A stretch of 64,000 nt of DNA from Xiphydria camelus (taxonomy: Eukaryota > Arthropoda > Insecta > Hymenoptera > Xiphydriidae): positions 14,532,396 to 14,596,395 of the forward strand of contig OY783191.1 in the NCBI GenBank assembly GCA_963678675.1, written 5' to 3'. Under the pieces are notes generated by a model. That model made no database searches and was not told the DNA's origin. It saw only the letters and a list, made by a program, of their open reading frames with translations. Shown here piece by piece: positions 9,623 to 21,048 of the stretch. The stretch's first letter is position 1. Every line of letters starts with the position of its first letter. The translations under genes and the position numbers were made by a program.

Positions 9623-10821
9623 CAGGGTGTCCCATTTTAATCTTAACAGCAGAATATCTCGGGAAATATACATCGTAGGGGAAAAAAGTGTCTATATAAA
9701 ATGTGTTCAGTACAAAAGGGGCCACAAATTGACTGTATCAGTTTGATCACAGATGGCGCAGCAATCGGTGAATTTGGAGAACATTTTTTTTTAATGGGAA
9801 CCCCCAGTTTTTGTTACATGCTAGGATTCTATGCTGAAAACAAAATAACTTTTGTCTAAAACTTTTTTTAATTACCTTCCTAGATTACGCTGAAATCGGT
9901 GAAAAAACAGGGTAAAACTATTCTTCTAATGAAAACTCGCACTTTTTATTGCACATTATGATTTTATGGTTTAAACTAAACATAAATTTTGTCCGAAACA
10001 AAAAAAAGAAAACAATTGAGATCTAGGCGTTTAATAATTGTTCAAATTGTCCACCATTTTGCTGACGACAAAGTGCAATTCTTCTGTGAAAGTTCGTCAA
10101 GGTTGCTTGCAATGTAGTCGGTGTTATTGCGGCGCATGCTCTTCTTATGCGATCTTTCATATCATCGCGTGTTGTAGGAGGCTCACGAAACACAGCACTT
10201 TTAATGTAGCCCCACAGAAAAAAGTCCGGCGACGTTAAGTCCGGTGACCTAGGTGGCCACCTCACTGGTCCTCCGCGGCCAATCCATTTTCCTGGAAACC
10301 TTTCGTCGAGAAAATTTCGCACATTTCTTTTGTAATGAGCGAATCCATAATCTTCGAATCCACAATTCCGCACCAAACATTGACACCCCAACGGTTCTGA
10401 TTGTTATTATTAAACGCCTAGATCTCAATTGTTTTCCTTTTTTTTTGTTCCGGACAAAAGTTATGTTTAGTTTATACCATAAAATCATAATGTGCAATAA
10501 AAAGTGCGAGTTTTCATTAAAAGAATAGCTTTACCCTGTTTTCACCGATTTGAGCGTAATCTAGGAAGGTAAGTAAAAAAAGTTTTAGACAAAACTTATT
10601 TTGTTTTCAGCATAGAATCCTAGCATGTAATAAAAACTGGGGGTTCCCATTAAAAAAAAAATTTTTCTCAAAATTCACCGATTGCTGCGCCATCTGTGAT
10701 GAAACTGATATAGTCAACTTGTGGCCCCCTTTGTACTGAATACATTTTATACAGACACTTTTTTCCTACGATGTATATTTCTCGAGATATTCTGCTGTTA
10801 AGCTTAAAATGGGACACCCTG
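9623..10821 (-). mobile_element. Tc1/mariner-type element with about 410-bp inverted repeats
   Basis: The ends cagggtgtcccattttaa (9623) and its inverse (to 10821) are flanked by TA on both sides, the superfamily target site. The inverted arms run about 9623-10032 and 10403-10821 and are strongly alike over their full length, including the last codons of the transposase. Only a C-terminal transposase piece lies between, so the element is non-autonomous. Confidence 0.8.
10023..10403 (-). pseudogene. Tc1/mariner-superfamily transposase, C-terminal fragment
   Basis: The frame reads FPGKWIGRGGPVRWPPRSPD, then LTSPDFFLWGYIKSAVF, then a helical tail. The PRSPDL...DFFLWG region is the last catalytic-aspartate segment of IS630/Tc1/mariner DDE/D transposases; KWIGRGG just before it is common in a group of insect relatives. 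About 120 residues are left, so the DNA-binding domain and the first two catalytic aspartates are gone. The stop codon lies inside the inverted repeat. Confidence 0.75.
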
Positions 10822-10823
10822 TA

Positions 10824-11018
10824 CAAGTAAAAATAATGTGTCAATTTCAACTCTAATCAGTCTTGAAAATTGCGTACTGAAGATAACCACAGTAACGAAT
10901 ACGCTAGTTATATCAAAGTTTTTGTTTTTAATTATCATACAAATATATTATAAGTATTGCATCAGTAACGAGTATTGAAAAATTAACAGCGAAAAATTGA
11001 ATATTATTCGTCGGTTGA
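10824..11018. other. No recognisable feature
   Basis: Short AT-rich spacer between an element and an open frame. Confidence 0.4.
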
Positions 11019-11321
11019 AATGAAGGTGAATCCATTAAATGTTATTCAACTCCTTTTAACAACCTTTCATACCTCATAGCTCCATCGCCAATAAGTAATG
11101 AAGAAATACAACTAAAGAACAATTTTGAAAATATTTTATTAAATGCAATGAATAAATATTCTGGTGCAGAAGTGGTAGAGGAAAATTCTGTATATTTTGG
11201 AGAGCCCTATAAAGATTGTGAAATGGAAATTGTTGAAGATAAAGAATGCGCATCAGCCCTTGTGCCAGAAATATCTCCCAATGAGTGTACAAATGATGAA
11301 GAAGATTTATCTTATGAGTAG
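11019..11321 (+). pseudogene. Unrecognised acidic ORF fragment cut by a pogo insertion
   Basis: About 100 codons are open from 11019, without an early ATG (first at 11147), and end at TAG 11319-11321. The second half is acidic (VVEENSVYFGEPYKDCEMEI; CTNDEEDLSYE). The stop codon is made by TA plus the first G of the GGGGAGACCGGGG element end at 11321. The original frame probably ran on and was cut by that insertion, as happened at 27224. I do not recognise the family. Codon-like composition and length argue against chance, but not strongly. Confidence 0.4.
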
Positions 11322-12909
11322 GGGAGACCGGGGGGTTATGAGACGGGTTTTGTTTTTGTAAGAAAAGTATAATGAAAAAACTTTTTTTCTGCGCATAAAT
11401 TGTGGCAAATCGTGAGTAAGCATAATAACACTTTAAAAAAAGATGGGTTTGCTGAAATTTCAAAAAATCCTATAAGTTTTGCCTGTTAGCTCGAAAGTTG
11501 GTTTTTCTGGATTTCTACAATGTGTTCGGGGGGTTGTAAGACACGCCTTCAAATCATAGAAAGTGTTATACGTTTATCAAAATTTTTTATTCACATTAAA
11601 AAAAGAAAGCAAATGTTGTGGCTTACAATGTAGTCAAGTTTAAAAAGGTTAGAGAAGAAAGTATAAGGACAAAAATTTTAGATAAAGTTGAAAGAAGCAA
11701 TTATTAGATCAATCAGATTCACAATGGATGCAGGTGTAATAGCCGGCTGTCAAATTGGTACACTTTAAGTGAGCTGGTCGGTTGCAAGTATTACAGTGAA
11801 TTGAGTTGTTTCGGTTAAATTTTTTTGGCATAGGAGCTTTACAAATGATGCAGAATTCTTCATTTTCAGAATCGGACACATTTCGAACCGTAACTGTTGG
11901 TGTAGATTTTTTAGGGCGTCCGCGCTTTGCTATTAATGCTGCAGCTGCCTTTTCCTTCCTGTTTCCTTTTTTCTGCGACACTTTTGCGTTTTTTTGCACA
12001 GATTTTTGGCGTAAATTGGCCACATTCACTGCTGAAGTCAAAATAGTGCTGTCCATTGATTTTCGACCTCGACTGGATTTTTTCGCCGGAGTGTTATGCT
12101 TCAAAGGACCAACCTCCTGTAATGTATGTTGAATTAGTGCAGCTGATGTGCTTGGCATCGTTGATGTGCTTGGCATTGTTGATGTGCTTGGCATCATTGA
12201 TGTGCTGGCTATTTCCAATCTTGTTTCTATGGCATCGGCATTAACAGAGGCCTGATCCTCCCCCATTAGCTCAGCTGCTTCGTAATCTATGGCAGTGAAT
12301 ACATTCGGATCGAATGAATGAATACCTGTCTCACAGAATCCGGATCTGATATTCTTGGGCGTAGCACTTGCATCGAGACATTTATCAGCGATAGGCACTA
12401 TATGTCTTAGCTCCAAAGTTCTACCGATATGATTCTTCATCCAAACTTGGCACTGGTTGTAGAACATTTTCTTGAATGGGCCGAACACGCTGACATCAAG
12501 CGGCTGCAGTCTATGTGAGGTGTGAGGTGGAAAAGATAGCATCGTTATGTCATAATCAATTGCCATTTGTATGACCTCCAAACTGAGGTGGGGAGTGTGA
12601 TTATCCAAGAGCAATAGAATTGGCAAGTCTTTCGATGCATTGACGTGTTTAATGAAATGTGCCATATATTTGACAAATTCTTGTGCCGTCATCCAACCCG
12701 ATTCGTTTGCCACCCCCCATGGCGCCGGGAAGAGCATTTTCCATAAACGTTGATTGCATGTTTTTCCGCGGGAAAATATAGAATGGTGGAATGGACTGTC
12801 CAATCGCACTCACGGCAAACGCCATAGAGACATTTGTGACGATTGACCAACCTTTTGCATTTGGAGTTTCTTTTCGTACGTTTCCTTTAACACTCTTCTT
12901 CCTTTCCAT
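11321..12909 (-). mobile_element. Truncated pogo-like element
   Basis: One end is visible: TA then GGGGAGACCGGGGGGTTATGAGAC at 11319-11344, with a similar subterminal word (ttcggggggttgtaagac) near 11525. A pogo transposase reads leftward inside. The opposite terminus, expected to read ...CCCCGGTCTCCCC-TA, was not found, so the 5' part of the element is missing. Confidence 0.6.
11709..12909 (-). pseudogene. pogo-like transposase, 5'-truncated, one frameshift
   Basis: The DDE domain starts at GWSIVTNVSMAFAVSAIG and PPFYIFPRKNMQ. It continues after a frameshift near 12720 with ANESGWMTAQEF, then LLLLDNHTPHLSLE (second catalytic Asp) and HTSHRLQPLDVSVFGPFK (third Asp). A variable region has a MPSTST tandem, then an AT-hook-like KRGRPKK, then a Cys-rich finger (CIICKAPMPKKF...CNTCNRPAHLKC...CIHC). 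Missing are the HTH DNA-binding domains and the segment with the first catalytic Asp. Mutated, with no sign of host use. Confidence 0.85.
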
Positions 12910-13184
12910 CGGAATTCTTGAGTTCTTGAGAAGTTAAACATTTTTGTTTCACTTTTACTTGACACATGCAACTTTTGTTTACAGTTTTGGCGAGAAAAGA
13001 GAGGTTATGTCTGCTCCTCAAAAAAGCGCTCGGCCGATAACTCGATGAATCGTACTAACCGACTTTGCTACCAACTTCGTCCATCATCAGTACAACGTTG
13101 CCACGTTTTATGTCCATTTAGTTGAAATAAAATTAATTAGTTCACAGGCATTGAAAAAAAAGATTGAGATTTTTCTTGTGATTA
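12910..13184. other. No recognisable feature
   Basis: Expected to hold the N-terminal half of the pogo transposase to its left, but I cannot find it in any frame. Confidence 0.5.
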
Positions 13185-13392
13185 CAGTACACTCCCGCAA
13201 ACTGTCCGCCCGCATAATGTCCGCGGACTTTGGAGCGTTCCCCCACAACCGACCATCGATAATCGTCCCGAGTGAATTTGGAAACAATTCCCGAACTATG
13301 TATTTCTCCTCCAAGCGCAAAACTGAGTAAGTGGGGAAAGCGAATTTTTTTCCCTACAGCCCCTGTCGCGGACAGTTTGCGGAAGTGTACTG
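13185..13392. mobile_element. 208-bp MITE with Tigger/pogo-type ends
   Basis: The ends CAGTACACTCCCGCAAACTG and its inverse (one mismatch) are flanked by TA at 13183-13184 and 13393-13394. CAGT... ends with a TA target fit the pogo/Tigger group. No coding capacity. Confidence 0.8.
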
Positions 13393-13631
13393 TATTAAAA
13401 AGTGTAATGTTGAAAATGCACGTATTCATCAATTTGAACCACATTTACCTCTCTATTCAATTGCAAACATTTGTCTATGTACAGTTGGTAAATGCTGTCG
13501 GAACGTTTGATGTTCCGCCCCGCTTACCTCACCCCGTATCGAAGTGACGTTCCTCCTTAAACGTAAATTTATAAAAGTGAAATCAATAACACAATTAAAA
13601 AGATGGGCGCATTATTTGAACAAGGGTGGTA
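13393..13631. other. Spacer, nothing recognised
   Basis: AT-rich sequence between two TA-flanked elements. Confidence 0.4.
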
Positions 13632-13882
13632 GGGGAAGGTCGTCAGGGTTGGCCATAGTTTTACTTTTGCCCATAATTTCCATGTAAAAAAGAATTCTTA
13701 TAATTACTGCGCATTCTTAGAAAGGTTCGGAAAAAAAGGAAACTTTTCCGACATATTACGAATTTATTGAATGAAAAATAAAAAAGTAATGGGTATTTTT
13801 TTAAATTAGAAATACTGTCAAGGTTGGCCAGTGCTGTCTAGGTTGGCCAGCCGTTGAAAATCGACGAAATATAGGCGCTAAA

Positions 13883-15340
13883 TTATTCTGAATCGCAATT
13901 TTGACAAATAAAGTAGCTGGTCATCATTTTCGCGCACTTCAAATACACTTATCTTTTGCATTCAATGCATGCAACGGAATTATTAATATTTAAGTGATGA
14001 GGCATCGCTTCCAAACAGATGAGGCAAAAGTCCTCGTCTTCATCCGAAGAGGGCTTTTTCTGCACTCTTTTGGGTGGACGACCTCGTTTTGCTGGTGTTT
14101 TTGTAGCGGACTTCGTTGGGGTTTGTGCTGCACGATTTTTGGATGTCTTCGAAATGTCTCGCTCTTTTTGTTTCTCGCGCAATGTGGGGAGGCTCTCGGG
14201 CGAAGTCAGAACTCTGCTATTCATGGGGCGACGTCCTCGTTTCGATTTTCTTGCTGGCATGGCAGTCTACAGAGGTCCAATTGAGGTCAAAATAGACGAA
14301 AGGTTCGACTCACGAGGCGTGGATGTTGAAGGCTCAGTGGACCTCGTGTCTTCTTCATGCACACCAACTTCGGGGACTTCTGAAACAATTATACGACGCT
14401 GTAATTCCGTGTCGTTGACTTCGGCCTCAATTACAGCTCAATCATATTCACCACTAGACACCGCTTGCACAAAGTCTGAGTCCGCAAAAATGTCAGGATT
14501 GTATGGGGCAATTCCCGTGGCGAGAAATCCGGCTTTGATATTTCGTGGCGTCAGCGCCAAGTCCAGTGTGGATCCGACTAAGCCTGCGATGTGTCGGATT
14601 TCCAGACATTTACCAGCGTGGTTCTTTTGCCATGCATTGCATTGTGACTTGTAGTAGGCTTTTATGGGACCATAAACCGATACATTCAAGGGCTGCAAGC
14701 GATGGCTGCAGTGTGGCGGAAATGAGAGTAAAATAACGCTATTTTTGATAGCAAAATCCAATGCCTCTATGGAAAGGCGAGAGGTGTGATTATCTAGCAG
14801 CAACAGTTTCGGCGATTGCCTCGAGGCTTTAGTTCTTTCGATGAAGAACTTCATGTATTTTAAAAATTCTGCTTGCTGCATCCACCCAGATCCATTGGCG
14901 AAGCCAATTGTCCTAGGACATGCATTTTCCAGGAACGTGGACTGCATGTTCTATCGAGGAAACAGAAAAAAGGGTGGGATAGAAATCCCCTCGGCATTGA
15001 CCGCTAGAGCCATAGTTACCATGATCCCTCGTTCTTGAGCCATAATTTGGCCTACTCTTCTTATGCCTCGCAACGAAATCACCTTTCCAATCTTCGTTGG
15101 CACCGTTGAGAAACCGGTTTCATCCATATATTTCAGATATCTATCGCTTTAAATGCATGCTGCGACAAAACCAAATCCAAATTGCGAAAAAACAGTTGCA
15201 CATTTTCCTTAGAAAATGATTTAACGCGATGTAAACTCATCTGTTCGGGCGTGCGTAACGAGAGTTCATGGTGGCGCCGCATAACGCCGTAGTACCAATC
15301 ACGACCACTCATTCCGTTTGCATCCCAGTTTGGAGGATAT
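13883..15340 (-). pseudogene. pogo-like transposase of element A, several defects
   Basis: On the minus strand, the HTH_Tc5-like part (YYGVMRRHHELSLRTPEQMS; FSKENVQLFFRN) is followed by MDETGFSTVPTKIGK (first catalytic Asp), MALAVNAEGISIPPFFLFPR, MQSTFLENACPRTIGFANGS, LLLLDNHTSRLSIEAL (second Asp) and HRLQPLNVSVYGPIK. In the last the third catalytic Asp is Asn. Then come AT-hook-like KRGRPPK and the finger CLICLEAMPHHL...CIEC. Defects: frameshift just before the first catalytic motif, TAG after FFLFPR, a stop after CIECKR, and D-to-N. The N-terminal Psq HTH would lie beyond the nested insertion and is not recognisable. Confidence 0.85.
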
Positions 15341-15637
15341 TTGGAGGATTAACCGGGGGGTTTATGACGAATGTAACTTTTCGGAAATATAACTTCTGGA
15401 AACCGATTGTACGGAAAACCGAGACGTGAATTTCGTGAAATTGTAAGAATAGATACAGTATAGTCTTACCGTATTAAGTAATGTAGGGGAGAGTGGGGCA
15501 TTGTCGCCACTTGTTTCTGTATGTCTTTATTTTTCAAGAAAAAGATATATTTTTGTAATGTTCTACACATCGTTGGATTCAGAAAACATCTGGCTACGAA
15601 ATCCATATAGTTGTTTGGACGTTCAGTAATCTATATA

Positions 15638-16202
15638 CAGGGTGTTCGGAAAAAACACCGACACAGAAATAGGGGTGATAGGTTACGTCATTACAAGTAT
15701 TTTGATATAAGGGACCTATACCCGCAAGCGCCCCCTTCTGGAGATATCAACTTTTCAAGTTTATAACGACCGAGGTTGATCAAAGTAGAATAATATTGAG
15801 TTTTTTGTCTACCTGTACAATTGAAAAACAAATGAAAACTCCTTGTATCCGCATCATCTTCGAAAAGTACAAGGACTTGAGCCAAGCGGTTATCCTTTCC
15901 GCAAGCAGTTTGCGCAGTGGCACATCTATCCAGAATCGTTTCCGATGTATGGACATGGGTGGCCGTCATTTTGAGCATTTGCTGTAGTATATTGTTTTTG
16001 TATCTCGTAAAATTAAATATTCGTTACCATCTTGATACGTTTCTTATTATTCTACTTTGATCAACCTCGGTCGTTATAAACTTGAAAAGTTGATATTTCC
16101 AGAAGGGGGCGCTTGCGGGTATAGGTCCCTTATATCAAAATACTTGTAATGACGTAACCTATCACCCCTATTTCTGTGTCGGTGTTTTTTCCGAACACCC
16201 TG
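15638..16202. mobile_element. 565-bp MITE with about 155-bp inverted repeats
   Basis: The ends cagggtgttcggaaaaaaca and its inverse are flanked by TA (15636-15637, 16203-16204). The arms are nearly identical (15638-15793 and about 16046-16202). The short middle has no usable frame. The TA target and CAGGGTGT start suggest a mariner-type or related family, like the element at 9623. Confidence 0.8.
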
Positions 16203-16827
16203 TATATATAAATGAATGTTTGTCTGTCTGTCTGTATGTCTCTTATGCCTTCCTACACCGTTCATCCGATTGCGATGAAACTTTTGGGAAAGGTTGGATG
16301 CATGTCCGCGAAGGTTTCTGAGTTAGTAAATCTTATAAAAGGTGTTCAAAAAGTCCCGGTACGGTTGATTATCTCAGCGTGAAATCATTTTAGAGAAAAA
16401 TGTTTAATACAAAACTTTTAGAATTTTTCCATGGCTACCCAATGGTCATATTGGATTTGACCTTGACCATGACCTTCATGTCTGTCTGTCTGTATGTCTC
16501 TTATGCCTTCCTAAACCGTTCATCCGATTGAGATGAAACTTTGGGGAATGTTTGGACGCATGCCCGCGAAGTTTCTGAGTTAGTAAATCTTATACAGGGT
16601 GTTCCCTGATTACCCGGTACGGCTGATTACTCCAAATAAAAAAATAAAAAACATTGTCTATTCGCTGGCCTTAAGATAAATTAATAAAAGAAATCTACGT
16701 TCCAATTGAAATGAAATACATGTGCTTTTTTAGCGTAGCACACCTATAGATATCTGCTAAAAATTCGTTAAATGACGGCCAAAATCAATCCACAATCTAC
16801 CCGTGCGAAGCCGGGACGGGCTGCTAG
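16203..16827 (+). mobile_element. Helitron-like element with TCTG-repeat head
   Basis: Starts near a tctgtctgtctgtatgtctc run, which recurs at 16481. Ends in a short hairpin (CCCGT...ACGGG, 16800-16820) followed by CTAG then T (16824-16828), as expected for a Helitron 3' end. The 5' limit is uncertain. A reverse-oriented relative lies at 31149-31990. No RepHel protein. Confidence 0.5.
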
Positions 16828-17574
16828 TTTATTTATAAAAAGAGAAATTCTGAACTAACAGAAAATCAGGGAATCGTAAAATCGTGGTGCAAAGTCACCA
16901 CCCCCCTGGGGCAAAGACGTCACTTAACTGAAATGTCAAGAAAAGTAAAAGCAAATATCATTTTGAATATTTATTCCCACAAAAACAATAAAACAATATA
17001 TCCAGAAGAAATTAAGTCTAGAGAGCAAGTTTTTTTCGACAAAAATTCACATGTCATCTTCTGAGTCGGACAATATCTGATATTTGGCCTGCGATGTTTT
17101 TCTCGAGGTATTTATAGGTACATGCACTATCCATTCGATGGGAATAATATTTAATAACATTCTGAAACATTGATCCGAATAAAGCTAATGAATTCACTTA
17201 TTTCACTTTTTTAATATTAGGTAACGTTTGTGGCGACATTGCCCCACGCGCAGAGTGGTGACAATGCCCCACGCGCCATTTTTCCACACAAACATCAATA
17301 ACATGTGGAAATACGAAATAAATGTGACAACCAGTACCGTGGTCGCGTTCGGCAATCTTCTCTGAATGAAAACAACTTAACTCGATTGTTTTGCACACTG
17401 AATTATAAACACTAGACAAAAAGCCCTTTGAACGCCAAAAATTACTTTTGAGCATTGAAAACACTCGTCACGCTATAAACAACGCAACATAACTTGAAAT
17501 TTCACTAAACTCCGTCGGTAATGTCGGGACATTAAGACTCACTTCCACTAAAAAAGTCGAGTTCATACAATTAA
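16828..17574. other. Interior of the nested pogo-type element, non-coding
   Basis: Holds only the subterminal ccccac words noted for 15486-17858. No frame resembles a transposase. Confidence 0.5.
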
Positions 17575-17791
17575 CCCTCTAATGCCTACTTTCTTCGGTT
17601 GTAAAATTAGTGACGGCGTAAAAACACGTACACGTTAAAATTGGCTATGCGAGCGAAATTTCCATATAAGGTGTAAACCCACCTTGAGGTGGAGTCGTTC
17701 ACAAAGGCGCTTAAAATATATTCGTACCTATAATGGGAATATAAATAATTTCCGCCTGGTCCGCCTTTAGGCGGGCATGGGCATTAGAGGG
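17575..17791. mobile_element. piggyBac-like MITE with TTAA targets
   Basis: TTAA at 17571-17574 and 17792-17795 flank inverted ends CCCTCTAATGCC / GGCATTAGAGGG. TTAA target plus a CCCT start is the piggyBac pattern. 217 bp, no coding capacity. Confidence 0.8.
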
Positions 17792-18469
17792 TTAATAGTA
17801 GCTGAAAAAAAGGCTAGTGGTGACTTTGCCCCACTGGCGACAATGCCCCACTCTCCCCTACGACTTAAACACTGCTTTATAAAATCATATTTCACTTTTT
17901 TAACGTTTCGTAGCATCAAAAAATGACGAAGCGTTGCTATTACCCCGAAAAGAAAAAGCAATCACGGTGGCCAACCTTGACTACACAAATGGTCCACCCT
18001 TGACGACAAACACCAGGTTCACATCGCATCACACCACAACCAAACGGGTTATCAAATTGAACTATCCTCTTGGTTTATTCCTAAAGGATAACCATATGAC
18101 ACCATTTATATGCTTACTTTGACTACTGCATGTTTAGCTTCAAGTTCTGATACCGTATTCACTGATATTGGAAAACTTTTCGTCTTTCCCAAACCACTCA
18201 GTGCACAACACGTTTTACATTCACGCTTCAAACTCGGTGTTGCCACGAAAAGTTTGCTGTTACCGATAGAAGTTTTACCACGCTTGCAGATAGTTGAAAC
18301 TAGTTTTGTAAGCTGAAATATCGTAAATGGCCGACCTAGACGACAGGCTGACCCTGACGACTTTCGCCTACATATAAGGAAAAGATTGCTAGGATTTGTA
18401 GTTATACATTGGAAAATTTCAAATCTACTATCGATATAGTGCTCTTATAGTACATATGATTCTGATTTA

Positions 18470-19233
18470 CGCAGGCGGGCTTTACAAGCACAGAAAGAAA
18501 TTGGCGATAAAGACTGTCGTTTTCAAGCATCTAAAAAATGGATAAGATTGTTTAAAAACGGCATCGCATAGTATCAAAGAAAATTAATAAATTTATCACA
18601 ACAAAACCAATCGAAGGTGGTACCGCGTTAAAAGAAAAATCTGAAACATTCATCCACGATGCAAAACGACGTATTGGAAATTATGAATTGTCAAGTATAT
18701 ACAATTCTGATCAAAGTGGATTTCAACTAGAAATGCATACGAGCCGAACTTTAGCCGAAGAAGGTGAAAAGCAAGTGCAATGTTTAGTACAATCAGTTTC
18801 ATCTACGACCCACAGTTATACCATTCAACTTACTATATCAGCCGAAGGTAAGCTTCTTTATCTGCTTTTTTTTTAGTTTTGAAAGAAGCCTACTATCAAA
18901 TTGGGATTGATCGTAGAGGCAACTCTTTTTAGGCTAAAAAACGTTTATATAGAAGTATCAGAATCTGGAAAATTTACTTCAGGTGAAAAATTATATAGAA
19001 TTTTGCTATATATTTATGCTTTTATTGATTTTTAATCATCAAGTAATTTCAACAAAAAATACACTTTAAAAAATTTTAATTGTACAACATTTTAAGTTAT
19101 GGTTGAAAGAAGTATTTTGCACTGCGAAATTCCATACTGTGAAAATATTGCCGTAATACGTTGTTCGTGGTGTAAAAAATCTCTATGCTTCAAACATTTT
19201 TTTGATGATTACCATTATTGTGTAAGCAATTAA
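18470..19233 (+). pseudogene. Tigger/Jerky-like DDE transposase fragment
   Basis: An upstream part (KKWIRLFKNGI, then ITTKPIEGGTALKEKSETF after a frameshift) leads to IYNSDQSGFQLEMHTSRTL, where NSDQSGF matches the first catalytic Asp motif (N-x-D-Q-S-G-F) of a Tigger/Jerky-type group. THSYTIQLTISAEG follows and the frame then dies at about 18873. A separate piece at 19099-19233 gives the Cys/His tail of the same kind of protein (IRCSWCKKSLCFKHFFDDYHYC). The middle of the DDE domain, with the other two acidic residues, is missing. Confidence 0.65.
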
Positions 19234-20104
19234 GATCGCTCATGGAACAAAATGCCCTAAAGCTGATTTATGCGGGATTATTTAGCTTTTGTGTCCCTGA
19301 TTAACATACTAAAAGTCCCCATCCCTCCGAGGGTGCAAACAACCCAAAAACTACCCCTAAAGGTAGGTACATTTTTTTAGTTTTTCTCAAATATCTTAAA
19401 AACGGCTCTTTTTTTTGAGAAAATGAAAGAGACCAAAATGAAAGCCAATAAAATTACCTATAAAATGATATATAGCAGTGTCTAATTTGTTGGAAACCAG
19501 TAGCGAGCTGGAAACGTTTAAAATTGCGAAACGTACATCCACCCTCAATATTACGTTTTACGCGGTGAAAATACTCCGTTAGTTTTTGAAGAAAATAGAA
19601 TGTTAAAACATTGCGAAAAAAAGTAAAAAATATAAATATATGTATAATAAATATAAATACTATACATAAAAAATACATAATAAATGCAGTATGTCCCGCG
19701 CTGTACTGGCCAGTTGCAGGGATCTTGAAATTGACCTCCAGCCAGGCTTGGTCGGTACTGAAGTCATTTATACCGGTAGAAGTCGAGTCGGTAGTTAGTT
19801 GGAATTGTCACCATCCAGAGAACGCTGTTGCCACGTTTTTACTTATGGCGGCTGATTATTCCGCAACTTTCATTTTTTCGACACGTTTCTTCTAAATTAT
19901 AAAAAAACTAGCGAGTGAAAATTGTTTAATTTTTGCGAAAAAAAAGTTTACAAATAGCCAAGAGTTCTATGGCAATTTAAGCCACTCTCCATAACTCTGT
20001 TATTTGTAGAATTAAAAAAATTGATTAAAAAAAACTGGCGAGTGAAAATTTTCTACATTTTTTTTCATCAAAAGGGTTTTAGAAGTGTTTTAAAAAATTC
20101 TGAG
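19234..20104. other. No recognisable feature
   Basis: AT-rich. A slightly GC-rich patch at 19690-19850 has no clear frame. Nothing else seen. Confidence 0.5.
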
Positions 20105-20346
20105 TGAAGTTTTCCATTAAGTCATTTCTTTGACGATCCTCCTTAATTGCCATTGGTTTCCAAAAAAAATGTGGAATAGTTTTTTACAGCAATTTTGTGA
20201 ATTTCAACCCTTATAAGTTTTTAATTAATTACCCTCACGAAATGTAATAAATTGCATTTTTCATCATTTTTTATGTAGATTATTATCCACTTGGTTTCAT
20301 TTCAAAAGATCAATTGCAAGTATGTGAAACCCAGCAATTACTCCTA
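20105..20346 (-). repeat. Dispersed repeat, first piece of a split copy
   Basis: Reverse match to 8690-8860, ending at caattactcctat. The rest of the copy resumes at 23928. The 3.58 kb between them is an insertion. Confidence 0.7.
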
Positions 20347-21048
20347 TAGTCCAGGGAAATAAGACTTCCTCTGCGGAATGAAAGAAAGCAAGCTGGATTT
20401 TTGCAGAGATCTTCGTTTTGATGTTCTAATGAAGCACCAAAAAGTCTCATATGCTCACCCTTGTGCGTCTCGAGATATCGAAGGTCAAAGGTCATGAAAA
20501 TTAGTTTTTTGCGAAAATCTCGCTTCCGGTTAGTCTGATGTCTTAAGAAGTTTTAACAAAATTTACGTAAAACAGTAATCTCTACAAGTTTGATTATATA
20601 CATTTTTTTTGTACGATCAACCGTTTTCGAGATATAGCGTGAAGAAGCGGGAGCGCGCATTTTTGAATAGGTAATACTGTATATACTGCTTAGCTATAAC
20701 TATAAACGCACTTTTCTTAGTAGTTATACTAAAAGTTGAATTCCTATTATTGTTTCAGTTAAGAGTTTGTTAATTCATAAAAAAGAATATAATAAATAAT
20801 TAATAAGAAAAATGCATCCTTTTCCGCACCACATTTGAAGTAGAATTTAAGGCGCGTTTTTTTAGACATGGTTTCTGAACAGTAACCGATTCACGTCTTT
20901 CGCAATTGCCGGCGTGCTTTATGTTTCCTCTTCTTCATCCTCGTCTTCTTCAGGTTCCTCAAGTAGTTCTACCAAAATATTGTTTTCATCATCACACGCT
21001 TCCGCTGTATCGAATTGCAAAATCTCTTCAGGCTCATGGCCACTGAAC

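Larger units (their letters stand above)
15486..17858. mobile_element. Second pogo-type element nested in element A
   Basis: TA-GGGGAGAGTGGGGCATTGTC at 15484 and the inverse ...cgacaatgccccactctcccc-TA at 17859. Inner subterminal copies near 17222 and 17255 (gacattgccccacgcg, gacaatgccccacgcg) and at 16895. No transposase remains. It hosts three further insertions. Confidence 0.8.
13632..18368 (-). mobile_element. pogo element A, split by nested insertions
   Basis: The left end TA-GGGGAAGGTCGTCAGGGTTGG (13630) and the right end ...ccctgacgactttcgcc-TA (18369-18370) are inverted. Several subterminal copies of gtcaaggttggcca occur at both ends (13645, 13815, 13833, 17967, 18328, 18346). About 2.4 kb of the middle belongs to another element (15486-17858). 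A deleted sister with the same ends lies at 27226-28130. Confidence 0.85.

Noticed and set aside
15691..15978. Minus-strand 95-residue ORF
   Set aside because: Lies across one arm and the centre of an inverted-repeat MITE; no homology recognised.
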